64,000 nucleotides of DNA from Rubricella aquisinus. Lineage in GTDB: Bacteria > Pseudomonadota > Alphaproteobacteria > Rhodobacterales > Rhodobacteraceae. This document shows, piece after piece, positions 16,974-23,702 of the stretch. Under the pieces are notes generated by a model. That model ran no database searches, had not been told where the DNA came from, and was given only the letters and a program-made list of their open reading frames with translations. Every line of letters begins with the position of its first letter. Position 1 is the first letter of the stretch. Both the position numbers and the translations under genes were made by a program. Location of the stretch: NCBI RefSeq assembly GCF_014199445.1, contig NZ_JACIJS010000005.1, forward strand, positions 124,001 through 188,000, given 5' to 3'.

Positions 16974-18612
16974 TTGCCTGCACCTCATCATAGGCCGCTG
17001 CCTTGAACGGTGCGGGGCCGACACGGACATATGCCTCAAGGAAGGTTTCCTGCGGGGTCAGGCGCAGATCAAGATAGGCCGCGATCAACCGCTCGACCGC
17101 GGGAACGATCTCATCGGCGGCAAAACCGGGGCCAAGCCGCTCCCCAATCGCTGCATTTTCCGTGCCGTCACCGCCAAGGGTGATCTGGTAGCTTTCCACG
17201 CCCTTCTTCTCCAACCCCAGAATGCCGATATGGGCGACATGGTGGTGGCCGCAGGCGTTGATGCAGCCTGATATCTTGATCTTGAGCGGGCCAACATCGC
17301 GCTGCCGGTCGAGATCGGAAAAGGCTTCGCTGATCTCTTGCGCGATGGGGATGGAGCGTGCGGTGGCCAGCGCGCAGTAATCCATGCCGGGGCAAGCAAT
17401 GATATCCGACACCAGCCCGATATTCGCGGTGGCAAGGCCCGCCGCGCGCAGCGCGTCATAGACGGCGGGCAGATCAGCCTTATGCACATGCGGCAAGATC
17501 ACGTTCTGCTCATGGCTGACGCGCAATTCGTCGTGACTGAAGCGCTCCGCCAGATCGGCCATCACGCGCATCTGATCGGAAGTGGCATCGCCGGGCGTCT
17601 CCCCAATGCCCTTCAGGCTGATCGTGACAATGGTGTAATCGGCCTGCTTATGCGTATGGGTGTTGGTGTCGATAAAGCTGCGCAAGCCGGGATCGCGCAC
17701 GGGGGCAATATCCGCCTCTTTCCACACCGGAGGGAGGAAGCCCGCGCGGATCCGCTCCACCACATGCTGCGGCACGCCGTCAAATTCGGCCTTGATCCGG
17801 GCAAATTCGGCATCGACGCGGCTGCGCATCGTCTCAACGCCCTCTTCATGGATCAGGATCTTGATCCGGGCCTTGTATTTGTTGTCGCGGCGACCGTGCT
17901 GGTTATAGACGGCGAGGATCGCCTCAAGATAGGGCAGCAAGTCCTCACGCGGCAGGAAGTCATTAAGCACCTTGCCAATCATCGGCGTGCGGCCAAGGCC
18001 ACCGCCCACGATCACCTCATAGCCCGGCACGCCATCACGGCGGATCATGCGCAGGCCAATATCATGCGCCTTGGTCACGGCCCGGTCATTCGGGGCACCT
18101 GTCACGGCCACTTTGAACTTGCGCGGCAGATAGGCGAATTCCGGGTGGTCGGTGGACCATTGGCGGATCAGCTCTGCAGTCGGGCGCGGGTCTTCGATCT
18201 CATCGGCGGCGGCCCCGGCGAAATGGTCCGCCGTGACGTTGCGGATGCAATTGCCGCTGGTCTGGATCGCGTGCATCGACACATCCGCCAGCGCGTCAAG
18301 CATATCTGGCACATCCGCGAGTTTCGGCCAGTTGAACTGGATGTTCTGGCGGGTAGTGAAATGGCCATAGCCCTTGTCCCAGCGGTCCGCGATATAGGCA
18401 AGCTGGCGCATCTGCGCGCCGTTGAGCGTGCCATAGGGCACCGCGACGCGCAGCATATAGGCATGGAGTTGCAGATAGAGGCCATTCATCAGGCGCAGCG
18501 GCTTGAACTCGTCCTCCGTCAGCGCGCCAGAGATACGGCGCTCCACCTGACCACGGAATTCCTGCACGCGGGCGCGCACGAATTGCTCATCGAAATCGGT
18601 ATATTGGTACAT
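16963..18612 (-). CDS. cysI: Sulfite (nitrite/sulfite-family) reductase hemoprotein
   Basis: The 549-residue siroheme-[4Fe-4S] enzyme reduces sulfite to sulfide with six electrons. The cluster/siroheme cysteines lie in CPGMDYCALATARS and SGCINACGHHHVAHIG. N-terminal GHFTTRQNIQFNW and RNVTADHFAG are typical of the family. It is flanked by DUF2849 upstream and cysH downstream. With fpr in the operon, ferredoxin rather than a CysJ flavoprotein is the likely donor; no cysJ is present. Confidence 0.93.
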   Translation of the reverse strand: MYQYTDFDEQFVRARVQEFRGQVERRISGALTEDEFKPLRLMNGLYLQLHAYMLRVAVPYGTLNGAQMRQLAYIADRWDKGYGHFTTRQNIQFNWPKLADVPDMLDALADVSMHAIQTSGNCIRNVTADHFAGAAADEIEDPRPTAELIRQWSTDHPEFAYLPRKFKVAVTGAPNDRAVTKAHDIGLRMIRRDGVPGYEVIVGGGLGRTPMIGKVLNDFLPREDLLPYLEAILAVYNQHGRRDNKYKARIKILIHEEGVETMRSRVDAEFARIKAEFDGVPQHVVERIRAGFLPPVWKEADIAPVRDPGLRSFIDTNTHTHKQADYTIVTISLKGIGETPGDATSDQMRVMADLAERFSHDELRVSHEQNVILPHVHKADLPAVYDALRAAGLATANIGLVSDIIACPGMDYCALATARSIPIAQEISEAFSDLDRQRDVGPLKIKISGCINACGHHHVAHIGILGLEKKGVESYQITLGGDGTENAAIGERLGPGFAADEIVPAVERLIAAYLDLRLTPQETFLEAYVRVGPAPFKAAAYDEVQANAA

Positions 18613-18624
18613 CTGATTATTCCC

Positions 18625-18933
18625 TCAAACGCTGCGCAAATCGGCTTGCTTGCCGTGGTCGTAGTTGGACGGGCCGCGGGTGCGGAAAGCCTCCCGGAAA
18701 TGGACAGGGGCAGGGCGGCCTGCATCGTCGAGAACCGTATCCGCCAGATAGGGGCCAACGATCTTGAGCGCTTGTGCCTGCGCGGTGGCGAGCATCTCCT
18801 GCGCCTCGCTTGCCGACCGGGCTACCAGCGCATCGCCATGACGACGGGACCAGCCCCCTTCGGTGAGGTAGATCACATCGCCAAGCATCAGATCATTCGC
18901 GGTCACGATCTGGGGAGTGAAGGATTTGGGCAT
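18625..18933 (-). CDS. DUF2849 protein in sulfite-reductase operon
   Basis: The 102-residue protein begins MPKSFTPQIVTANDLMLGDV and contains YLTEGGWSRRHGDALVA, the DUF2849 pattern. Members sit between cysG and cysI in many alphaproteobacteria. No cofactor motif or catalytic residue can be seen, and the function is unknown. It follows cysG by 2 bases and precedes cysI by 12. Confidence 0.85.
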   Translation of the reverse strand: MPKSFTPQIVTANDLMLGDVIYLTEGGWSRRHGDALVARSASEAQEMLATAQAQALKIVGPYLADTVLDDAGRPAPVHFREAFRTRGPSNYDHGKQADLRSV

Positions 18934-18935
18934 GA

Positions 18936-20339
18936 TTAAAGCGCCTCCGCCAATTGGGGGGAAAGGGAGTGGACCGCCTGCGCCGCACTGCGCGGGGCAA
19001 GGCCCAGCATCATCAGGACAGGGCCGGTCAGGCCCTGCGTATCAAGTGTTTCAGGCAGATCAAGCAGGGTGGTCTCTACAATCCGCTGATCGGCGCGGGT
19101 CGCGTTCTCGATCACGGTGACGGGGGTCGTGTCCGCGCCGCCATGGATCATCAGCCGCCCCCGGATAAAGGTCGCAGCCTTGCGCCCCATATAGATCGCG
19201 GCCACCGCGCCGGGTTTGGCAAGCGCGCGCCAGTCCTGCTCGGCAAAGCCTTTCACGTCATGTCCGGTGAGGAGCCGAAAGGAGGCATTGCGCCCTCGCT
19301 TCGTCAGGGATTGGCCCATCGCCGCTGCTGCGGCAGACGCGGTGGTGATGCCCGGCACGATGTCCCAAGTCACGCCCGCCGCGTCCAGCGCGTCGATCTC
19401 CTCGTCGAGCCGTCCGAACACCGCCGGATCGCCGCCCTTGAGCCGCGCCACCTTGGCACCGGCAAGGGCCTTCTCGACGATCAGCGCGTCAATATCGGCC
19501 TGTTTCCATGAGGGGCCAAAGCCGGTTTTGCCAACGCAGATCACCTCTGCCTCGCGCCGCGCAAGCTCCAACACACCCGGCCCCACGAGCCGGTCATGGA
19601 TCACCACATCGGCCTCATGCACCAGGCGGCGGGCCTTGAGCGTCAAAAGCTCAGGATCACCGGGGCCCGCACCGATGAGGGAAACATGGCCGGGGGTGGC
19701 GTCGTGTGACAGGGTATCGGCCAAGAGGGCGTCAAGCGCTTCACGCGCCGCGTCCTCACCCCCGGCTTCGAGCGCGCGGGGCCCGCGCTCGAAATAGAAT
19801 TTGCTCCAGAAATCCCGGCGGACGCGGCCCTTTGGCAGCGCATCCGCTAAGGGGCGAAACGCCTGCCCGATCCGCGCCAGAAGGCCCAGCGAGGTCGGCA
19901 GCATCTCCTCAACCCGGCGCTTGATGTCGCGGGCAACGACTGGGGCCGCGCCCTCTGTCCCGATCGCAACGGTCACCGGGTCACGGTCCACAATCGCGGG
20001 CGTGATGAATTGGCTATCGGCAAGGTTGTCCACGATGTTGGTAAGCGCCCCGGCACGGCGACCGATGGCCACGGCGCGCGCGTCCTCCGCCGCGTCCTCA
20101 TTCGCGCCATAGACGAGCACGGCGCAGGTCGCGTCACCCTCCGCAATCGGGCGGGGCGTGAGGCGCAATTTGCCTTCGGCTGCCCATGCGATCACTTGCG
20201 GGTCCGGGTCCGATCCATAGACGGCCACGGTCGCGTCGGTCTTGAGAATAAGGCGCAGCTTGGCCACAGCGCATTCGCCCGCACCGGACACGACAACCCG
20301 CCGCCCCTCAAGCGCTACAAAGATCGGAAAATGCCGCAT
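18936..20339 (-). CDS. cysG: Siroheme synthase (fused dehydrogenase/ferrochelatase and methyltransferase)
   Basis: The 467-residue fusion makes siroheme for CysI. The N-terminal half is the precorrin-2 dehydrogenase/ferrochelatase (VVVSGAGECAVAKLRLIL), and the C-terminal half the uroporphyrinogen-III methyltransferase (VSLIGAGPGDPELLTLKA, RLKGGDPAVFGR). The usual glycine-rich GGGxVA nucleotide motif appears as SGAGECA. The start at 20339 gives MRHFPIFVALEGRRVVV. It is first in the operon, facing an Lrp-type regulator. Confidence 0.93.
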   Translation of the reverse strand: MRHFPIFVALEGRRVVVSGAGECAVAKLRLILKTDATVAVYGSDPDPQVIAWAAEGKLRLTPRPIAEGDATCAVLVYGANEDAAEDARAVAIGRRAGALTNIVDNLADSQFITPAIVDRDPVTVAIGTEGAAPVVARDIKRRVEEMLPTSLGLLARIGQAFRPLADALPKGRVRRDFWSKFYFERGPRALEAGGEDAAREALDALLADTLSHDATPGHVSLIGAGPGDPELLTLKARRLVHEADVVIHDRLVGPGVLELARREAEVICVGKTGFGPSWKQADIDALIVEKALAGAKVARLKGGDPAVFGRLDEEIDALDAAGVTWDIVPGITTASAAAAAMGQSLTKRGRNASFRLLTGHDVKGFAEQDWRALAKPGAVAAIYMGRKAATFIRGRLMIHGGADTTPVTVIENATRADQRIVETTLLDLPETLDTQGLTGPVLMMLGLAPRSAAQAVHSLSPQLAEAL

Positions 20340-20416
20340 CTGACCCTCACATCCGTGATCGTGTTTCAAATCATGTGGAGAGTTAGAACATTTTTCTCAA
20401 TAATAGGGTATATACG

Positions 20417-20442
20417 GGCGGAAATAAGGATTATCGTCCGCC
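20417..20442. promoter_or_regulatory. Dyad in the cysG-Lrp divergent region
   Basis: GGCGGA (20417-20422) and TCCGCC (20437-20442) form a perfect 6-base dyad around an AT-rich centre. It is in the 152-base gap between cysG and the Lrp-type gene, next to a TATATA-like stretch. It is a candidate operator for the neighbouring regulator. Confidence 0.35.
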
Positions 20443-20491
20443 ATGGGCTTCGTGCCGATAACGTCCTTCTCGAAACTGGAGCATATCAGGA

Positions 20492-20962
20492 ATGACCGTC
20501 CAATTGAGTGAGATCGACCGGAAAATCCTCACCGTCGTGCAAACGGATGCAACACTGCCCTTGGATGAAATCGCCCGCCGGGTCGGCTCATCCAAGACGC
20601 CCGTCTGGAACCGGTTGAAGAAATTGCGCGACGCGGGCGTGATCCGGGAAACGGTTGCAGTGCTAGATGCGGAGCGTCTGGGGCTGGAGGCGTGTTTCTT
20701 CGTGCTGATCAAAACGGCGGAGCATGACGCGGGCTGGCTCGCGCGCTTTCTCAACGCCGTGCGCAACCGCCCTGAAGTGATGGAGGCGCACCGGCTTGCG
20801 GGTGATATCGACTATATCCTCAAGGTCCGCGTGCCCAATGCCAAAGCCTATGACGATTTCTATCGTGCGCTGATCTCGGAAGTGTCGATCTACAACGTGA
20901 CCTCGACCCTCTCGATGGAAGAGATCAAGAATACGACCGCGCTGCCCATTCCCGTTGCCTGA
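20492..20962 (+). CDS. Lrp/AsnC-family regulator divergent from cysG operon
   Basis: The 156-residue regulator has an N-terminal helix-turn-helix (RVGSSKTPVWNRLKKLRDAG) and an AsnC-type C-terminal domain ending STLSMEEIKNTTALP. Its position back-to-back with the cysG-cysI operon suggests control of sulfur assimilation. This is positional inference; no ligand can be read. Confidence 0.9.
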   Translation: MTVQLSEIDRKILTVVQTDATLPLDEIARRVGSSKTPVWNRLKKLRDAGVIRETVAVLDAERLGLEACFFVLIKTAEHDAGWLARFLNAVRNRPEVMEAHRLAGDIDYILKVRVPNAKAYDDFYRALISEVSIYNVTSTLSMEEIKNTTALPIPVA

Positions 20963-21008
20963 CGCCAAATCATGCCTATGTCCCAATCAACAGGATAACT
21001 TCAGCAGG

Positions 21009-21512
21009 ATGCGGTTCATGCACATCTTACTTGGCCTTCTGGCCCTCACGATTGTTCTGGCCGCAATGGTGCAGCGGCCACGATTGCGGGTGCCGGGGGC
21101 CGTGTTTCTGGGGGCCGTCGGGATTGCCGCCGTCGTCACCTTTCAGATCAACCCGCGCTATGATCTGCCGGACCTGTCGGCGGATCAGATCGTGCTGTCG
21201 GATATCGTGTTTGAACAGGATCCACGCCTGACCACCGTGACCGGGCGGGTCAGCAACCTGTCGGAGGAGGCAATCCTTGCCCGTTTCACCCTCGACACAA
21301 GGCTGCTTGATTGCCCGGAGGCCACCGTGAGTGCTGCCTGTGTCGTGATCGGGGAGGACCGGACCGCCGTTTATCCCGACGTGCCCCCTGGTCAGGTGCG
21401 CGGGTTCACCGCGACCCTGCGCTTCGTCAATCTGCCGCCGATCGCAGGCGTGCTCGTATGGGATGCACAACTGGCCGAGGTCAGCGCCCGCTCCCCCGCG
21501 CAACCCAGATAA
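21009..21512 (+). CDS. Membrane-anchored protein of unknown function
   Basis: About 167 residues with two hydrophobic segments at the N-terminus, then a beta-rich domain likely outside the membrane. It has two cysteines 9 residues apart (LLDCPEATVSAACVV) that could form a disulfide. The pattern LTTVTGRVSNLSEEAILARF recalls FxLYD/transglutaminase-neighbour beta domains, but I do not recognise the family. The start may be the ATG at 21009 or at 21018, the latter with AGGA at better spacing. Confidence 0.7.
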   Translation: MRFMHILLGLLALTIVLAAMVQRPRLRVPGAVFLGAVGIAAVVTFQINPRYDLPDLSADQIVLSDIVFEQDPRLTTVTGRVSNLSEEAILARFTLDTRLLDCPEATVSAACVVIGEDRTAVYPDVPPGQVRGFTATLRFVNLPPIAGVLVWDAQLAEVSARSPAQPR

Positions 21513-21605
21513 AGCCTGAAATCGGTCCTGCGGACTGGCATCACCACAAAAGTTCGTGTTTACGCTAGGGCCTGCATCTAGAATGGGTGCGAGCGAGGCA
21601 AGAGC

Positions 21606-22082
21606 ATGGACAAAATCGACGCGCGCATTCTCAAATCGCTTCAGGCGGATTCCAGTGGCACCATCGCGCAACTGGCCGAACAGGTCGGGCTGTCTTTGTC
21701 CGCCTGTCACCGCCGGATCAAGATGCTGGAAAAGGCGGGATATATCACTGGATATGGTGCCTCCCTGAGCCGGGAGGCGCTGGGACTGGCAGTGGAGGTG
21801 TTCGTCGAAATCTCCCTCCATTCCCAAAGCGTCGCGTCCCTCAGCGCCTTTGAAAAGGCGGTGAACAACACCGATGAAATCCTTGAATGCCACCTGACGG
21901 CAGGCAATGCCGATTATCTGTTGCGACTGGCCGCGCGGGATATCGCGCAGTTTGAGGAAATCCACCGCACGCGGCTCGCGGAATTGCCAGGCGTCGCCTC
22001 AATGCGAACGACATTCGCGCTCAAGGCGGTCAAAAGCTGGAATGGCCTGCCGGTGCCCGCAGCCCCCCACACGCCCGGTTGA
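21606..22082 (+). CDS. Lrp/AsnC-family transcriptional regulator
   Basis: The 158-residue regulator has the helix-turn-helix QVGLSLSACHRRIKMLEKAG near the N-terminus and a C-terminal ligand domain ending MRTTFALKAVKSWNGLPVP. It is the fourth Lrp-type gene in the window. A 93-base gap upstream separates it from the membrane protein, and it converges on the DUF1801 gene with no spacing. Targets unknown. Confidence 0.9.
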   Translation: MDKIDARILKSLQADSSGTIAQLAEQVGLSLSACHRRIKMLEKAGYITGYGASLSREALGLAVEVFVEISLHSQSVASLSAFEKAVNNTDEILECHLTAGNADYLLRLAARDIAQFEEIHRTRLAELPGVASMRTTFALKAVKSWNGLPVPAAPHTPG

Positions 22083-22454
22083 TCACAGCCGATAGGTCAG
22101 CGCGCGGTGGATCATCAGGCGCAGCGCGTCTTGAGGCACGGGTGCCGAGGCATCAAGCAGCATGGCCCGGTTGCCCTCAAACCTGACGTTGGTGCCTAGC
22201 GCCTCCCGCATCTCTGAGATCACGCTTGTCTGACAATGGGTCAAGAGGGCGATCCCTCCCCCGTCCCGTGCCTCAAGCCGCAGTGGCGTTCCGGTCGCGG
22301 CGGCAAAGGATGGCTGCCCCCATTTGAGGCTTTCGCTCAGCGGACCGATCCGTGGATCACCCTGCGCGACCTCATGGATCAGCGCGCGCAATTGGGACAG
22401 GCGGGCGCGGGTCTCAGAAGGCTGGGCCGCGATATAAGCCGCCACTCCTGTCAT
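22083..22454 (-). CDS. DUF1801 (YdhG-like) protein
   Basis: The 123-residue protein matches DUF1801 with LSQLRALIHEVA, LSESLKWGQPSFA and a C-terminal IHRALTYRL. These small soluble proteins have no clear biochemical role. It ends exactly where the convergent Lrp gene ends and begins 52 bases after the fdsD stop. Confidence 0.8.
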   Translation of the reverse strand: MTGVAAYIAAQPSETRARLSQLRALIHEVAQGDPRIGPLSESLKWGQPSFAAATGTPLRLEARDGGGIALLTHCQTSVISEMREALGTNVRFEGNRAMLLDASAPVPQDALRLMIHRALTYRL

Positions 22455-22506
22455 GCGATCGGCCCCTCTCCCATAGGGCGGTGGTGTGGGCCTGACACGT
22501 CGCGGC

Positions 22507-22734
22507 TCAGGCGGTCGCCGGGCGTCGGATCAGCGTCTCCGCCGCTTGAATAACCAAGGGATCAAACCGCGCCACATCGCCCGCGTCCAGCATCGCGAAA
22601 AGCTCCGTGCGCATCCGCGGCTCCCAAAACTGGTTGATATGATCGGCAATGCCGGTCAGTCGCTCCGTCTCGGGTTGGCTCTTGAAGAAGGTCGCGATCT
22701 GGTTGGCCATGCGAACGGTCTTGTCATGCGACAT
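22507..22734 (-). CDS. fdsD: Formate dehydrogenase delta subunit
   Basis: The 75-residue protein begins MSHDKTVRMANQIATFFKSQ and contains INQFWEPRM, the signature of the FdsD small subunit of NAD-dependent molybdenum formate dehydrogenases. It helps maturation or stability of the complex. It overlaps the fdhD end by 11 bases, so translation is coupled. The start at 22734 is the only ATG giving the family N-terminus. Confidence 0.9.
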   Translation of the reverse strand: MSHDKTVRMANQIATFFKSQPETERLTGIADHINQFWEPRMRTELFAMLDAGDVARFDPLVIQAAETLIRRPATA

Positions 22735-23512
22735 CGGTGCTGCTCCCCCGCGTGATGCGGTGCTGATATGTGTAGGTTTCAAATCGGTCGCCGCGCGCAC
22801 GCGCCACCAGCGTGACGCCCGCAGCCTCCGCCATACGCACGGCAAGCGCGGTAGGGGCAGACACGGCAACGAGCACAGGCGCCCCCATCACGGCGGCTTT
22901 CTGCACCATCTCCACCGAGATGCGGGAGGTTATGAACACGGCCCCCGCCGCAAACCCCTGCCGCGCGGCGAAGCCTGCAAGCTTATCAAGCGCGTTGTGC
23001 CGGCCCACATCCTCGCGCACCGCGACAATCCCCTGCCCCGGCAGCCACAGGCCCGCCGCATGTACCGCATGGGTCTCCTCATGGAGCCGCTGATGCCGCC
23101 ACAGCGCCTCAAGCCCACGGCGAATATTCGCGTCACATAAGGTCAGGTCAGCGGTGACGGCGGGGGCGGCGCGCATCGCCTGTTCGATGCTTTCCACGCC
23201 GCACAAGCCACAGCCCACAGGCCCGGCCATGCGCCGGTGCCGGTCGCGCAGGCTGTCCCCTGCGCCCTCGGTCAGACGGATTTGCAGGTCGATCCCGTCC
23301 GGGACCGGCTGGATGGTGATTTCCTCAATCTCATCGCGCGTTGCGATCCCCTCATAAAGGGTAAAGCCAACCGCGAAATCCTCCAGATCAGCCGGGGTCG
23401 CCATCATCACCGCATGGGTCGTGCCCCCATAGCTAAGCGCCACCGGCACCTCCTCCGGCACCGCGCGCGCGCCCTGATCGGTGGGCAAAACGGTATGGGT
23501 GGGGAAGATCAT
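22724..23512 (-). CDS. fdhD: Formate dehydrogenase sulfurtransferase (FdhD/FdsC)
   Basis: The 262-residue chaperone passes sulfur from a cysteine desulfurase to the bis-MGD cofactor of formate dehydrogenase. The CGLCG motif has Cys101 and Cys104. REDVGRHNALDKL and FITSRISVEMVQKA are conserved in the family. It equals FdsC of the fdsGBACD operon. It is separated from fdsA by 190 bases that hold a long palindrome. Confidence 0.92.
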   Translation of the reverse strand: MIFPTHTVLPTDQGARAVPEEVPVALSYGGTTHAVMMATPADLEDFAVGFTLYEGIATRDEIEEITIQPVPDGIDLQIRLTEGAGDSLRDRHRRMAGPVGCGLCGVESIEQAMRAAPAVTADLTLCDANIRRGLEALWRHQRLHEETHAVHAAGLWLPGQGIVAVREDVGRHNALDKLAGFAARQGFAAGAVFITSRISVEMVQKAAVMGAPVLVAVSAPTALAVRMAEAAGVTLVARARGDRFETYTYQHRITRGSSTDVA

Positions 23513-23536
23513 GTTCGACCCTCAATCGAACCGCGT

Positions 23537-23673
23537 GCCGAGCCAGCGGCCGTCCGAGGGGGCCGCATCGCCGGATGTGCTGCTCCGTTTATCGCGCAAG
23601 CTACTCCGAGCATGTGGCTGACTGGTACCGTCGCAAAGCGGCCGCCTGAGGGGCGGACGGCCGCTGGCTCGGC
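23537..23673. repeat. 137-base palindromic element between fdsA and fdhD
   Basis: A perfect 20-base inverted repeat (23537-23556 and 23654-23673, starting GCCGAGCCAGCGGCC) encloses 97 bases. Inside, GGCCGC near 23560 is mirrored near 23639, so the stem may extend with bulges. It lies wholly in the gap of an operon and would form a large RNA stem in the fds transcript. Confidence 0.65.
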
Positions 23674-23702
23674 GCCTGCGGCTTGATTCCGAGCCAAAAG
23701 CA

